Shown piece by piece: positions 1 through 10,302 of a stretch of 64,000 nt of DNA. The position numbers and the translations under genes are program-made. The notes under the pieces were generated by a model, which had not been told where the DNA came from, did not search any database, and saw only the letters and a list, made by a program, of their open reading frames with translations. The stretch is taken from contig NZ_CP104558.1 of NCBI RefSeq assembly GCF_025398035.1, positions 806,001 through 870,000 of the forward strand, in the 5' to 3' direction. Numbering within the stretch: position 1 is the stretch's first letter; every line of letters begins with the position of its first letter. The stretch is from Rossellomorea vietnamensis (GTDB lineage: Bacteria; Bacillota; Bacilli; Bacillales; Bacillaceae_B).

Positions 1-111
1 TATATATGGAATTTTCTGAAAAATATCCTTACCTCTATAATATTAGCCCTTTAAGAGAGTAAATCCTTCTCTTGTGCAGGAGAATTTTATCATGAAGGTT
101 TTGCTATGCAT

Positions 112-672
112 CTAGTCAACCGACATGGTAACATCACGTTTCAATATCGACCCGAAAATAATAATGACGAGTCCACTAATCAAAAAGAAAAGCGAACAAG
201 CATAGAATAAGAAATGGATTGTGAAATATTCCAAAATGAACCCTGTTCCCATCACTGCAATGCTTGAAAATAGAGCGGTCCAAAAGTGGTACTGACCAAT
301 GCTCTTCCCTCTAGAAGCATGTTCGGTCATGTCACTGATCACCACTTTCTCTGACGTCTTTTGCAAAGCGCCTAATATACCAAGTAATACCTGAATCATA
401 TATACCTCTTGAATTGAACTTGTAGAAGGGATGAGTAGAAAGAGGAAGCTCATTCCTATACTGTAAGCAATAAGAAGGAACTGTCCACCAATTAAGTCCG
501 ACAGCCTGCCTATGAATCGATGGCCGACTGCTGCGCTTAACGTGAACAATCCGTAAGCAAATCCAAAACTCGAAAAATCGCTGCCGATATTTTGAATAAA
601 AAGTAAATAAAATGGGAATGACACACTCGCAGCTACCATTGCAAAACTTTGAGAAACAATTAACCATCTCAT
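112..672 (-). CDS. Half-size MFS transporter-like membrane protein
   Basis: Predicted integral membrane protein of 186 residues with about six hydrophobic segments. This is about half of a normal 12-helix major facilitator. It carries the loop 2-3 motif-A pattern (GRLSDLIGG near residue 55) and a glycine-rich helix 5 (GTGFILEYF), so it corresponds to the N-terminal half. A true stop ends it at 112 and no C-terminal half follows in the 111 bases left. The start overlaps the stop of the upstream oxidase gene by 4 bases (ATGA), so the two are translationally coupled. The substrate cannot be told. It may be a natural half-transporter that dimerises or a truncated remnant; the intact overlap and clean reading frame favour a functional gene. 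Confidence 0.7.
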   Translation of the reverse strand: MRWLIVSQSFAMVAASVSFPFYLLFIQNIGSDFSSFGFAYGLFTLSAAVGHRFIGRLSDLIGGQFLLIAYSIGMSFLFLLIPSTSSIQEVYMIQVLLGILGALQKTSEKVVISDMTEHASRGKSIGQYHFWTALFSSIAVMGTGFILEYFTIHFLFYACSLFFLISGLVIIIFGSILKRDVTMSVD

Positions 673-2123
673 TTTCCATACACCTCATAAAATATATTCA
701 CGAACCGTTCATCTGGATCATACTGCCGCTTATATTGGAAGAATTGTTCCGCATTTGGGTAAGCCTCGTGTATTTGTTCATCTGTGGGATATTGATAGTA
801 AGGGAGATAATAGCTTCCTCCATGTTCAATGGTGATGTCAACCATACCACGAACGGTATCTCCGGTCTGCTTTTTTTCCTTCTCACCCAATCCCTGATTA
901 ATTAATAGTACTAGTGCAAACATATCTTCTTTCGCATAGGATAATACTGCTTCTTCACTCTCATTCACATACCTCACTGTGATATTCATGAGATTAATGT
1001 CCTCATCAGCCAAGTACACCCGTAAATCATCGATATACTCTTCAAACTCATCAACTGGAACAAAATACTCTTGTAAAATATCTGTGTCGTTTTCACCTTT
1101 GTATTCTAAAAACTTTGATTCTGAACGCATCACATTATTTCGGGTTTCCAGATTACCATCGCTTTTAACAAAATATGATTTCTGCATATCCCAAAAGAGA
1201 TTTTTCCCCCAGTCAAAATCTCTTGAAAGTCCAAGCGAGAATTTTGTTAAAGCAGTAAATTCATCTTTTTTCAGAATGTTGTAATCATTGTATTTATCTT
1301 GATGGGCACTAACCTTGTAATTAGTAACATACATATCTTGGAGAAATGTATCCGGAGCAGTTGATAATCGAGCTAAATGCATTTTTACTTTATCGTCTTT
1401 TAAAACGGTTTGATTAATATAATCTTCATATTCTCCAACGTTTAACTCTTCGGTCTCCAATACCAAAAGCTCATCAGATGTAAGTTGTAATTCCACATCC
1501 AGGATTACACCGAACAATCCATAGCCGCCAATGACTAACGGAAAATACTCTTCATTTTCACTTCTTGAGACGGTTATGATTTCACCATCAGGCTTTAACA
1601 GCCGGAACCAATTCACCGTTTCAATTAACGAGCCATTTCTTATATCCCTCCCATGGGCATTCACAGATAGGGATCCGCCTACTGTGAATATATTTTGCGA
1701 TTGCATCACTTTCACTGAAAGTCCATGGGGATTTATTGCTTGTTGTATATCATTCCAAGTTGCTCCACTTTGCACATGAACAGTTTTATTAGATGGATCC
1801 ACACCAAGAACTTCGTTGAAATCCGTCATATCCAATACCATCCCATCCGGGTAGTAGGTATGCCCTCCTTGACTGTGTCTCTTTCCCGCAATCGATACTT
1901 TAAGATTTTTTTCTCTTGCTTTAGAAATTGCCTCTACTATCCCTTCTTCTTGCCTACCTTTAACGATTTTATCAATTTTAGTTGGCATTAACCGGCTCAC
2001 ATCCGTAATGATGTCTTTCGAGTCTCTCTCATTCAATCCCCACTGAAATATCAGTATGTATGAGAAGACTATTGGAACAATTAACAACCATACCCTGATC
2101 TTACTCTTCACTCGGGCTATCAT
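669..2123 (-). CDS. Membrane-anchored FAD-binding oxidase (FAD_binding_4 / aldonolactone-oxidase-like)
   Basis: 484 residues. The N-terminus has one hydrophobic segment (about residues 10-28), so the enzyme is probably tethered outside the membrane or is a lipid-free exported protein. The PCMH-type FAD domain follows, with the pattern SIAGKRHSQGGHTYY (about 75-90), VHVQSGATW and GGSLSVNAHGRD. The rest resembles the substrate/cap domain of D-arabinono-lactone oxidase or L-gulonolactone oxidase relatives. The substrate is unknown. It forms a two-gene unit with the half-MFS gene downstream. The long hairpin just upstream (2143-2174) may affect its leader. Confidence 0.75.
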   Translation of the reverse strand: MIARVKSKIRVWLLIVPIVFSYILIFQWGLNERDSKDIITDVSRLMPTKIDKIVKGRQEEGIVEAISKAREKNLKVSIAGKRHSQGGHTYYPDGMVLDMTDFNEVLGVDPSNKTVHVQSGATWNDIQQAINPHGLSVKVMQSQNIFTVGGSLSVNAHGRDIRNGSLIETVNWFRLLKPDGEIITVSRSENEEYFPLVIGGYGLFGVILDVELQLTSDELLVLETEELNVGEYEDYINQTVLKDDKVKMHLARLSTAPDTFLQDMYVTNYKVSAHQDKYNDYNILKKDEFTALTKFSLGLSRDFDWGKNLFWDMQKSYFVKSDGNLETRNNVMRSESKFLEYKGENDTDILQEYFVPVDEFEEYIDDLRVYLADEDINLMNITVRYVNESEEAVLSYAKEDMFALVLLINQGLGEKEKKQTGDTVRGMVDITIEHGGSYYLPYYQYPTDEQIHEAYPNAEQFFQYKRQYDPDERFVNIFYEVYGK

Positions 2124-2142
2124 TCCATCTCCACCACCCTTA

Positions 2143-2174
2143 CCTCTTTTAGTGTAATTTTACACTAAAAGAGG
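2143..2174 (+). terminator. 15-bp perfect hairpin with T-run on the plus strand
   Basis: CCTCTTTTAGTGTAA pairs perfectly with TTACACTAAAAGAGG across a TT centre and is followed on the plus strand by seven T. The shape is a rho-independent terminator, but no plus-strand gene precedes it. It lies in the leader of the oxidase gene, which runs the other way. It may stop antisense transcription, or be a regulatory hairpin or operator for the oxidase. Confidence 0.5.
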
Positions 2175-2200
2175 TTTTTTTCAATATAATTTAAAAAAAT

Positions 2201-2235
2201 AAAAAGCCTTTGATTGAATTAATCAAAGCCTTTTT
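2201..2235. terminator. Bidirectional terminator after the methyltransferase gene
   Basis: An inverted repeat (CTTTGATT/AATCAAAG core, one C-C mismatch, then further pairing) is flanked by A5/T5 on both sides. It lies directly downstream of the minus-strand methyltransferase stop at 2241. Confidence 0.65.
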
Positions 2236-2240
2236 ATCCT

Positions 2241-3278
2241 TTACCTTACTTTCGCAATAATCCCATTATGAACTTTGATATAGCCATGCTGTAAAATATC
2301 CACCCCATTTTCATACAAATAAAGCCCCATTTGTTCAACAGTCATCAATTCCCTGTACGTGTGGTTCATCACATCCGCCATCACTTCGTAATAGACTTTG
2401 GATTTAAGCTGAGCCCTTGGTGTAGTCAGGACCATGTATCCATTTGGCTTCAAAAATTTCCGGTGCCACTCTATCACTTCTGACTTATAATCATCGGGAA
2501 AATGTTCTAATAGCCCAACACTCAAAACGATGTCAAACTCCCTCCCGAACGATAAGTCCCTGATATCCGAGACGATGTATGTTGTCTTAAAGTCACCTTT
2601 ATAATACGTTTTCAATCCACCTGTGGAGGGATTTGGCCCGAGGAATGGGTACGTTTCCGGAAATTCCCGATACCGGATATCACGACAAAACGAATCATAA
2701 TCGACCATCACGATTTCACTGCCGGGATAAAGTGCTGAGAGTTGCATCGCTTCATATCCTTCCGCAGCCCCTAAAAATAATATTTTCGGCTTAACAACAT
2801 CCAGTCCGCTGAATAAGGCCCTCTTCCCCCTGGGATCCCACACACCATCCTGAATTCTGTGCACATAATTCCAGAGATGCAGCCTGAGGTGATCACCTAA
2901 TGCTTCCGCGGATTCTTTTATATTTAATTTCAAAGCATTCCTGACGATGCGATTTCTACTTTCCTTCGTTTCTGCAGGCACATCTTTCACAAACCATTCG
3001 TGGAAAGAGCGATTAAACATTTCCCATGAAGTATGGACGGGAAGTGATTTTCCATTTACTCTTTCCCAATCTTTTTTTTCTTTGGCAAAGGACGTCACCT
3101 CATAAGGCTTTCCAACGTCCTTCCAAGTTAACGTTGACCAATCCCTTACACCCTTCAACTTTACAAATTTATTATATTCCTTTTCAGAAAACTGCCTTTT
3201 ATCCACTCGATGAGATGCCGTTAAATATGTTTCTTCCTGAACAGATTCATTGTTTAAAGATGTTTCAACTTCAATCAT
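2241..3278 (-). CDS. Class I SAM-dependent methyltransferase
   Basis: 345 residues. The Rossmann SAM-binding core lies in the second half: motif I ILFLGAAEGYEAMQLS (about residue 168), acidic residue after strand 2 (IVMVDYDSFC), and motif IV FDIVLSVGLLEHFPDD (about 249), followed by HRKFLKPNGYMVLTTPR. The first 150 residues are an extension without recognisable motifs, so the substrate cannot be predicted. A strong ribosome binding site (AGGAGGGGGGA) precedes the ATG. The gene stands alone between a terminator and the divergent DUF4385 gene. Confidence 0.75.
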   Translation of the reverse strand: MIEVETSLNNESVQEETYLTASHRVDKRQFSEKEYNKFVKLKGVRDWSTLTWKDVGKPYEVTSFAKEKKDWERVNGKSLPVHTSWEMFNRSFHEWFVKDVPAETKESRNRIVRNALKLNIKESAEALGDHLRLHLWNYVHRIQDGVWDPRGKRALFSGLDVVKPKILFLGAAEGYEAMQLSALYPGSEIVMVDYDSFCRDIRYREFPETYPFLGPNPSTGGLKTYYKGDFKTTYIVSDIRDLSFGREFDIVLSVGLLEHFPDDYKSEVIEWHRKFLKPNGYMVLTTPRAQLKSKVYYEVMADVMNHTYRELMTVEQMGLYLYENGVDILQHGYIKVHNGIIAKVR

Positions 3279-3460
3279 ACTACTTCCCCCCTCCTAAAAA
3301 AGAGTGCTTACATCCTTTCTATATACATTAAAGAAAAGAATTAAAAATCCTCTTTTAGCATGTCATTTATCAAGTTACCATAATGTTATTATTGTAATTC
3401 TTCACAGGAACTTCTCTCCGTTTATCCCTAAGAGGATTATGGGTAGAAGGTAGTTAGGAG

Positions 3461-3916
3461 GTGAGGGTCATTAGTTTTAATTATGATCTTGATTTTGATT
3501 CCATTGATTTTCGTAAACACCCTGAAAAATACCGTGTAGGCCGCGGGGAACAAGGCGTTTTACTTGTAGAGCCATATAAGAGCGAAATCCTTCCAGAATG
3601 GCGTTTTAAAACACCGGATATTGCGGAAGAATCCTCAAGTACCATTTATCGCATGTTTCTTCAATATAAGGAGGAGAATGATTTTGTGGGAATGGATATG
3701 GCAAGGAAATTCCTACAGATGGGCTATACGAGGGCCAGAAGGTACGCCAATTATCCTGGGGGGAAAAAGTACGATAAGGATGGGGACATCAATGATCGAA
3801 AGATAGATGAACAGAAAGCTGAATCAGCCGCCATTTTTGAAGAGAAATGGAAATTGGCGAGAGAAGATGAAGATTATCTGACAAGAAAAAAGGAACATCA
3901 GAACAAATATGGTTGA
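3461..3916 (+). CDS. DUF4385 family protein; start codon uncertain, possibly ATT
   Basis: A small soluble protein of about 150 residues with the conserved patterns I associate with DUF4385: FRKHPEKYRVGRGEQGVLL, EWRFKTP, and a C-terminal GYTRARRYANY. Function is unknown. The listed GTG at 3461 lies inside the Shine-Dalgarno sequence AGGAGGTGA (3456-3464), so it cannot use that site. The codon at optimal spacing, 8 bases after GGAGG, is ATT at 3470. That would give a protein beginning M-SFNYDLDFD, which I think fits the usual start of this family. The stop overlaps the left arm of the terminator shared with mutL. Confidence 0.75.
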   Translation: MRVISFNYDLDFDSIDFRKHPEKYRVGRGEQGVLLVEPYKSEILPEWRFKTPDIAEESSSTIYRMFLQYKEENDFVGMDMARKFLQMGYTRARRYANYPGGKKYDKDGDINDRKIDEQKAESAAIFEEKWKLAREDEDYLTRKKEHQNKYG

Positions 3917-3950
3917 ATGGGGATGAACCTTGTAAAGGCTCATCCCCATT
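3916..3950. terminator. Shared terminator between the DUF4385 gene and mutL
   Basis: AATGGGGATGA pairs with TCATCCCCATT (11 bp) between two convergent genes. It probably serves both. Confidence 0.7.
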
Positions 3951-3957
3951 CATTCCA

Positions 3958-5820
3958 TTACATAATCCGTTTAAACATTTTTTCCATTTCATAGGTGGAA
4001 TAATGAATGATAATCGGTCGACCGTGAGGACAGGTGAATGGATCGCTGGTTCTTCTTAATTCATCCAGCAGCGCCTGCATATCCTCATTCCTCAAATGAT
4101 GGTTTGCTTTGATGGATCCCTTGCAACTCATCATGATGGCTGCTTCTTCCCTGAGCTTTTTAATATCGACCTTGTTCATCTTGATGATCTGCTCAATCAT
4201 CTCTTCGATGGTTTCCTGCTCTTCCCCTTTAGGAAACCACTGTGGATGGGCACGTACGATGAAACTGTTGTATCCGAAGTCCTCAAGGAAAACCCCTACT
4301 TCTTCAAGGAGAGAACGTGATTCATTGATCTTTATATACTCATCCGTGGAGAACTCAAGTGTAAGGGGAACAAGGAGTTCCTGAAGCTCTTTCGCGACCT
4401 GCCCCACTTTCTCTTTATAAAATTCATACTTTATCCGTTCCTGAGCCGCATGCTGATCAATGATATAAAGACCACGTTCATTTTGGGCGAATATATACGT
4501 ACCATGCATTTGCCCGACAAGATAAAGAGTGGGAACCCTGAATGTTTCCTTTTCCTCGTCGATTTCTTGAATAGGTTGTTCCCGGGATTCTTCTTCGACA
4601 GGGTATCCTTGAAGAGGTTCTTCATTTGATACGATGCTGTCTTCCGCCTCAATGACAGGAGGCTGCGGCTCATACAGCTTCACCATCTCTTCTTTAGGCA
4701 GCAACGGCTCCCGGACGGAGTCACTGTTACCATATTTACCTTCTTGTCGCCTCGCCGCGTGATCGAGATTCATGTATGTCTGCTCCGACTTCGGCTGAGC
4801 CAGTTTAGGTGAGAGGGATCCTGACGGAATCAGTTCCTTTCCTTTAAACACCCTCTTGATTCCTTCCGTCACCAACGCATTGAGCTCTGCTTCCTTACTG
4901 ATGCGGACCTCCATTTTCGACGGATGCACATTCACATCCACCAGGATCGGGTCCATCTCGATACTAAGGAGCACGATGGGATGCCGTCCGATGGGGAGAA
5001 GTGTGTGATAACCTTCCCCGATCGCTTTCGCCAGTGCATAGTTCTTGATGAATCTCCCGTTGATCATCGTCGAAATGTAATTCCTTGATGCACGGGTGAC
5101 CTCAGGAAGGGATATGAAGCCTTTTACTTTAAAATCAAGGGACTCCACTTCGATCGGTACCATTTTCTTTGCTATCCCGACTCCGTAAATCGCGGCAAGG
5201 ACCTGCCGGACATCCCCATTGCCATTCGTGTGCAAAAGCGATTTGCCATTATGGAGAAGCTTGATCGAGACAAAGGGATGGGCAAGGGCGATCCGGTTCA
5301 CTACATCCGTTATATTTCCAAGCTCCGTATGAATGGTTTTCATATATTTTAACCGTGCAGGTGTATTGAAGAACAGTTGTGAAACTGTGATGTCCGTTCC
5401 TTTTCTGGAGGACGTGCTTTCAATCGAATGGACTTCTCCACCCTGGAGTTCAATACTCGTACCGGGACCTTCGCCCGTACTGGTTTTCAATGTGAAATAA
5501 GAAACAGAAGCAATACTCGGAAGTGCTTCTCCCCTGAATCCCAACGTCCGGATTCGGAATAGATCATTTTCGTCTTTGATCTTACTTGTTGCATGACGCT
5601 TAAAGGCTGTTTGGACATCTTCCTTCTCAATTCCGTCGCCATTATCGATGATGCGTATGGATTGTAAACCTGCTTCCTCGATATGAATTTCGATGACGGT
5701 CCCGCCTGCATCGATGCTATTTTCAAGGAGTTCCTTCACCACAGAAGCCGGTCGTTCCACCACTTCCCCTGCTGCAATTTTATTAGAAAGGGAATCATTA
5801 AGCTGAAATATTTTCACCAC
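3958..5820 (-). CDS. mutL: DNA mismatch repair protein MutL
   Basis: 620 residues. The GHKL ATPase N-terminus shows [15 protein letters not shown], and [16 protein letters not shown] variable acidic linker runs from about 330 to 430. The C-terminal domain carries the metal-binding endonuclease motif [12 protein letters not shown] (about 455), plus SCKGSIKA and CPHGRP near the end. This is therefore the nicking type of MutL found in Gram-positive bacteria that lack MutH. It acts with MutS, whose gene ends 12 bases upstream, so the pair forms an operon. Length is as expected for bacilli. Confidence 0.97.
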   Translation of the reverse strand: MVKIFQLNDSLSNKIAAGEVVERPASVVKELLENSIDAGGTVIEIHIEEAGLQSIRIIDNGDGIEKEDVQTAFKRHATSKIKDENDLFRIRTLGFRGEALPSIASVSYFTLKTSTGEGPGTSIELQGGEVHSIESTSSRKGTDITVSQLFFNTPARLKYMKTIHTELGNITDVVNRIALAHPFVSIKLLHNGKSLLHTNGNGDVRQVLAAIYGVGIAKKMVPIEVESLDFKVKGFISLPEVTRASRNYISTMINGRFIKNYALAKAIGEGYHTLLPIGRHPIVLLSIEMDPILVDVNVHPSKMEVRISKEAELNALVTEGIKRVFKGKELIPSGSLSPKLAQPKSEQTYMNLDHAARRQEGKYGNSDSVREPLLPKEEMVKLYEPQPPVIEAEDSIVSNEEPLQGYPVEEESREQPIQEIDEEKETFRVPTLYLVGQMHGTYIFAQNERGLYIIDQHAAQERIKYEFYKEKVGQVAKELQELLVPLTLEFSTDEYIKINESRSLLEEVGVFLEDFGYNSFIVRAHPQWFPKGEEQETIEEMIEQIIKMNKVDIKKLREEAAIMMSCKGSIKANHHLRNEDMQALLDELRRTSDPFTCPHGRPIIIHYSTYEMEKMFKRIM

Positions 5821-5832
5821 AATTCCACCTCC

Positions 5833-8466
5833 TTATTGCTTTAATTTCTTTTGGATGCCGTATAGCGTATTCATCGCATCCAATGGCGTCATTTCAAGGA
5901 TATCCAATTTTTTTAATTCCTCTATACATTTCTTTTCTTTGGAATTCAGCTTTTCCTTCTTTTCCGATTTTTCAGCTCCAAAAAAGGATAGCTGGGCCAA
6001 ATCTTCTTCACTTGTTTCCCGCTTTTCTATAAACGACTCCCTTGAAGCGGCTACTTCATTGGAAGATGAAGGCTCTTCCTTCCGTTCAAGCTCAAGAAGA
6101 ATTTCATTCGCTCTCTGAATGAGGGCCTGCGGCAGTTCAGCAAGTTCCGCAACATGTATTCCATAACTTTTGTCCGCCGCACCCTCTTTGATTTTATGAA
6201 GAAAAACAAGTTTTCCATTTTGCTCCATCGCACTTACATGAACATTTTTCACTTTGGCCAACTCTTCCTCAAGAACCGTTAATTCATGGTAGTGAGTGGA
6301 GAATAAGGTTTTGGCCCCGATATGTTCATGGATGTATTCAATGATTGCCTGTGCCAGTGCCATCCCGTCATAGGTGGATGTACCCCGTCCAATTTCATCG
6401 AACAAAATCAGACTTTGTTGAGTCGCGTGAATGATGGCATTCTTGGCCTCAAGCATTTCTACCATGAATGTACTCTGACCGGAGATCAAATCATCTGCCG
6501 CTCCAATGCGGGTGAATACCTGATCAAATACAGGAAGATTTGCCTCACTTGCAGGGACATAACACCCGATCTGGGCCAGGACGCTCGTTAGGGCCACCTG
6601 TCTCATATAGGTGCTTTTACCGGACATATTGGGTCCGGTGATGAGAAAGACTTCCCTTTCCTCATCCATATAACAATCATTCGGAACATACTCCTGTGCA
6701 CCCATCACTTTTTCCACCACGGGATGCCGTCCATCTTTCAACACGATTCTTCTTTCGTCATTGAAGACAGGGCGGGTGTAGTGACGTTTCTCGCTGACTG
6801 TTGCAAAGCACTGTAGAACGTCCAATTCACTGACAAGTTTAGCCAGTTTTTGCAGGCGCGGGATAAATTCCTTTACCCTTTCACGTATTCCAATGAATAA
6901 TTCATATTCTAAATCCACACTCTTTTCATCAGCCTGGAGGATAAGGGATTCTTTCTCTTTCAATTCCGGGGTGATGAACCGCTCCGCATTGGTTAAAGTC
7001 TGCTTCCGTTCATATCGTCCCTCTTCCAAGTGCTGCAGATTCGCTCTCGTTACTTCGATGTAGTATCCAAATACCCGGTTAAATCCTACTTTAAGTGACC
7101 TTATTCCAGTCCTTTCCCTTTCATCCCGTTCAAGCTTCGCAATCCATGATTTACCATTTTTACTCGCGTCACGGTATTGATCCAGTTCTTCATGATACCC
7201 ATCCTGAATCAAACTTCCTTCTTTTATAGACAAGGGAGGATTTTCGATCAATGCCTTTTCGAGAAGATCCGTCAACTCTTCACAAGGGTCGAGCCTGGCG
7301 ACAAGTTCATCGGTTGCATCATTTTCCAGCGATTGGATCAATTGTTTTAACACCGGGATCTGTTGCAGGGATTTTTTCAACTGGATCAAATCACGTCCGT
7401 TTACATTTCCGAAGGCGACGCGGCCAGACAGCCTCTCGAGATCATATACTTCTTTCAGGCGTTCTCTCAGATCCTGCCTTTCAAAGAAGCGTTCCAATAA
7501 CACCTGCACCACTGTCTGACGCTTTTCAATTACATGTTTATGAATGAGTGGACGATCGATCCATTGCTTCAAAAGGCGGGCACCCATCGCGGTCATCGTT
7601 TCATCCAACAGCCAAAGAAGTGACCCTTTCTTCCCTTTGGAACGGATGGTTTCTGTCAGCTCCAGGTTCCGCTTCGAATAATAATCCATTTTCATAAACT
7701 GGTGAAGCTGATACGTTTCAACGACTTGCAGGTGATCCAAACTCCTTTTCTGTGTTCGGAATAAATAATGGAACAGGAGTGAAGAAGCTTGGATGAGTTT
7801 CCCTTGCTTCAGTGGTTCCACGAGATGGGTGAAAGCATGTCCTGGATTCGATTCCTGCTCAAAGGATAAGGTAACATCGGTTCTTTCTTTGATCCTGCCC
7901 TGAATTTCATCAGAAAGATCAGGATGGATGACCACTTCTTTCGCCCCAATGGTGGCTAATTCATTCATCAACGCCTGGAGTCCTTCTAAAACGACCGTCA
8001 CCTTGGTTTCACCTGTTGTAAGGTCACTATAGGCAAGTCCATACGTATCATCATCAAAAGCGGTGACGGAAGCAATATAGTTATTTTCTTTGTCATTCAG
8101 ACCTTTCCCATCCATCACCGTACCTGGTGTAATGAGCTGGACGACTTCCCGTCTCACTACCCCCTTGGCTTGCTTAGGATCTTCGGTCTGTTCGCATATC
8201 GCTACTTTAAATCCTTTATCGATGAGCTGCTCTATGTAATTAGGAGCAGAATGATAGGGTACACCGCACATGGGGATTCGTTCCTTTCCGCCCCCATCAC
8301 GGCTTGTTAAGGTTATTTCAAGTTCCTGGGATGCTTTGACGGCATCATCAAAAAACATTTCATAAAAATCGCCTAAACGAAAAAATAAAAAGGCATCCTG
8401 GTATTCTGCCTTTACTTGTAAGTATTGTTTTATCATTGGAGTATATTGTGTCATGGTTTCATTCAA
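5833..8466 (-). CDS. mutS: DNA mismatch repair protein MutS
   Basis: 877 residues, normal for MutS1. The mismatch-recognition domain begins with the FxE-type motif in [11 protein letters not shown] (about 32). The connector and core/clamp domains follow. The ATPase has Walker [15 protein letters not shown] (about 605), Walker [17 protein letters not shown], and the STHYHELT switch. The C-terminal 100 residues are charged, with [17 protein letters not shown]. It recognises mispairs and recruits MutL, encoded 12 bases downstream. In other bacilli cotE usually lies immediately upstream; here cotE is more than 20 kb away. Confidence 0.97.
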   Translation of the reverse strand: MNETMTQYTPMIKQYLQVKAEYQDAFLFFRLGDFYEMFFDDAVKASQELEITLTSRDGGGKERIPMCGVPYHSAPNYIEQLIDKGFKVAICEQTEDPKQAKGVVRREVVQLITPGTVMDGKGLNDKENNYIASVTAFDDDTYGLAYSDLTTGETKVTVVLEGLQALMNELATIGAKEVVIHPDLSDEIQGRIKERTDVTLSFEQESNPGHAFTHLVEPLKQGKLIQASSLLFHYLFRTQKRSLDHLQVVETYQLHQFMKMDYYSKRNLELTETIRSKGKKGSLLWLLDETMTAMGARLLKQWIDRPLIHKHVIEKRQTVVQVLLERFFERQDLRERLKEVYDLERLSGRVAFGNVNGRDLIQLKKSLQQIPVLKQLIQSLENDATDELVARLDPCEELTDLLEKALIENPPLSIKEGSLIQDGYHEELDQYRDASKNGKSWIAKLERDERERTGIRSLKVGFNRVFGYYIEVTRANLQHLEEGRYERKQTLTNAERFITPELKEKESLILQADEKSVDLEYELFIGIRERVKEFIPRLQKLAKLVSELDVLQCFATVSEKRHYTRPVFNDERRIVLKDGRHPVVEKVMGAQEYVPNDCYMDEEREVFLITGPNMSGKSTYMRQVALTSVLAQIGCYVPASEANLPVFDQVFTRIGAADDLISGQSTFMVEMLEAKNAIIHATQQSLILFDEIGRGTSTYDGMALAQAIIEYIHEHIGAKTLFSTHYHELTVLEEELAKVKNVHVSAMEQNGKLVFLHKIKEGAADKSYGIHVAELAELPQALIQRANEILLELERKEEPSSSNEVAASRESFIEKRETSEEDLAQLSFFGAEKSEKKEKLNSKEKKCIEELKKLDILEMTPLDAMNTLYGIQKKLKQ

Positions 8467-8572
8467 ACCTTTCCAAGTAAATCTGCTATTCTCGACTATT
8501 CATTATATCATACAGATCATGGTTGAAGCATGTAGTAGATTGAGGAAGCGCATGATGTCATGTCCTGTAATC

Positions 8573-8604
8573 AAAAAAAAATCCGCTTCCCATTTTCAGG
8601 AGCG
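8573..8604 (-). terminator. Terminator of the DedA-type gene
   Basis: On the minus strand CGCTCC and GGGAAGCG pair with a one-base bulge, followed by nine T, just after the stop at 8618. Confidence 0.6.
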
Positions 8605-8617
8605 AACTTTCCTTTAT

Positions 8618-9235
8618 TTATTCAGCTTGCTTGGCGATAGTTGTTTCATCTTGTAAACAAGCGGACTTTGCTTTTGGTTTATACACGAACTTATATAACA
8701 GGTACCCAATCAGGAGCACAGCCCCTCCGATGAGAAGATAGGTCTGAATATGACTCATCAAGGATTGAACGGATTTCAAATTACCATTTTTCCCGACTAT
8801 TAACATCGTGAGGGTGATCGGGAATATCCCTATAAAGGTTAATCCTCCAAATTTCCACTTATTCACTTTACTGATACCTGCAACATAGGAGACATAATTA
8901 CCGATGCCGAGGGGTCTCGTAATCGCAATACTCCACAATCCACATTTCCGAAACCACTTCTGCCCCTTTTCAATTTTCTTCGAACTGGTTTTTTCCTTGA
9001 TTTTATCCTTCAGTTTAAATCCGATACCATAAGGGATGAAACTAAAAATGGTATAGATGGCACTGCTGGTGAGCGCTAATATTAATAGCTTCATTGGGGA
9101 TGGATCCAAAACGTATCCATAAGTCAGCGTCACAAGGGCGCCTGGAAAAGGCAATGAAGACGCTTCAATGGCATTTCCAGCGAATAACCCCCACATTCCC
9201 AACTCCTTAATTAATTTCATGACAAACTCCAACAT
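8618..9235 (-). CDS. DedA/SNARE-associated (VTT domain) membrane protein
   Basis: About 205 residues with four to five hydrophobic segments and the DedA signatures ASSLPFPGALVTLTYGY (near the N-terminus) and ITRPLGIGNYVSYVAGIS. This superfamily is linked to lipid carrier recycling and membrane homeostasis. I chose the start at 9235 because GGAGGG lies 8 bases upstream; an in-frame GTG at 9283 has no comparable site. The C-terminus is basic and cytoplasmic. It is a single-gene unit. Confidence 0.75.
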   Translation of the reverse strand: MLEFVMKLIKELGMWGLFAGNAIEASSLPFPGALVTLTYGYVLDPSPMKLLILALTSSAIYTIFSFIPYGIGFKLKDKIKEKTSSKKIEKGQKWFRKCGLWSIAITRPLGIGNYVSYVAGISKVNKWKFGGLTFIGIFPITLTMLIVGKNGNLKSVQSLMSHIQTYLLIGGAVLLIGYLLYKFVYKPKAKSACLQDETTIAKQAE

Positions 9236-9352
9236 CGGTCTTTCCCTCCACGATTCATTTATATACTCTTTTCCCTCTTTCACCTAATGAAAACTCATAT
9301 AAAGGATAAGATTTCACCCACTGGAGGGAATTAATGTTAGCTGATTCGTACA

Positions 9353-10171
9353 TTAATCAAATTCATCAGTGAATGTTGGACCATCTATTTGCCATTGATC
9401 CTCCAATGAATCCCTGTGTAAATAAAAAACAGCATCTTTTTCCCCCTGTGAATGATTGGACCTGATCCATTTCACCTTAAATGGTACTTTCATCGCCACA
9501 AGAGCAGGCAAGTCCTCAATGGGGAGTATAGATCTTTGGGTAATCCGGAAATGTTCCACCGAATCAAGTACCTTTTTAATTGAACGATTGTTTCCTGTCA
9601 TTATTTTCGAAAGAAGTCCTTCATCGTGCTGATTAATGGCAATCTCAAGTACACTGATCAATTCATATGGATCCATGCGATACAGGAAACGGTCCAGTTC
9701 CCCACCTGCTTTCAATATCATGACTTTATGGGCCAGGTCAGGAGTGGGGGTCTTATGCGTCGTACTTCCGTAGAAATGGACACAGAAGTGCCCTGGAAAA
9801 TGATTTTGGAGTGCTCCGGCCCCATGAGGCATTCCATTCATGGAGGCAGAGATGAGCTGGTCATGAACCAGTACCAGAATGGCACGACGATCCCAGCTCC
9901 ACTTTCCCCCGTAAATGGCTTTCATTATTTTCGTGTCTTTTTCTGTGACCGGCTGCACATCCGCATGTTTACTTCCTGCCCTTCTCTGCACGTTGAAAGA
10001 CAATCCTGTATCTATATCTATAATCGTAAAATAAGAGTGGTTTGGAATGATTTCCTTTACTTGTTCCCATGGAAGTACCTCTACTTGAAAACTTGGAAAG
10101 GCAGCGGCCGATTTTCCTCCAAAGGCAAGGAACATTGACAGGACGATTGTGAATCTCATCATAAAAAGCAT
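9353..10171 (-). CDS. Secreted conserved protein of unknown function
   Basis: About 272 residues from the ATG at 10171, which has GAGGT upstream; a GTG at 10207 would only lengthen the N-terminus. It begins with a signal peptide (hydrophobic run to GGKSAAA, cleavage probably near residue 25). The mature part contains YFTIIDIDTGLSFNVQRRAG, GGKWSWDRRAIL, and a His/Cys segment GHFCVHFYGSTTH. These patterns recall the exposed catalytic Cys/His of cell-wall enzymes, but I cannot assign a known fold. It is divergently transcribed from a VanW gene, so a cell-envelope role is plausible. Confidence 0.6.
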   Translation of the reverse strand: MLFMMRFTIVLSMFLAFGGKSAAAFPSFQVEVLPWEQVKEIIPNHSYFTIIDIDTGLSFNVQRRAGSKHADVQPVTEKDTKIMKAIYGGKWSWDRRAILVLVHDQLISASMNGMPHGAGALQNHFPGHFCVHFYGSTTHKTPTPDLAHKVMILKAGGELDRFLYRMDPYELISVLEIAINQHDEGLLSKIMTGNNRSIKKVLDSVEHFRITQRSILPIEDLPALVAMKVPFKVKWIRSNHSQGEKDAVFYLHRDSLEDQWQIDGPTFTDEFD

Positions 10172-10302
10172 GTACGAAACCTCATTTTTTTTCTTAGTTT
10201 TGGTCACCTTATTGGCGGTTCATTCGCTCAATTTTTGGAAATGACAGTCGAACATGAAATAGCTTTTTTATACGGATACTACCCATGAAAGGGAGGATTC
10301 GT

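Noticed and set aside
9626..10138. 170-codon plus-strand frame
   Set aside because: Antisense to the secreted protein gene, with no binding site or recognisable domain.
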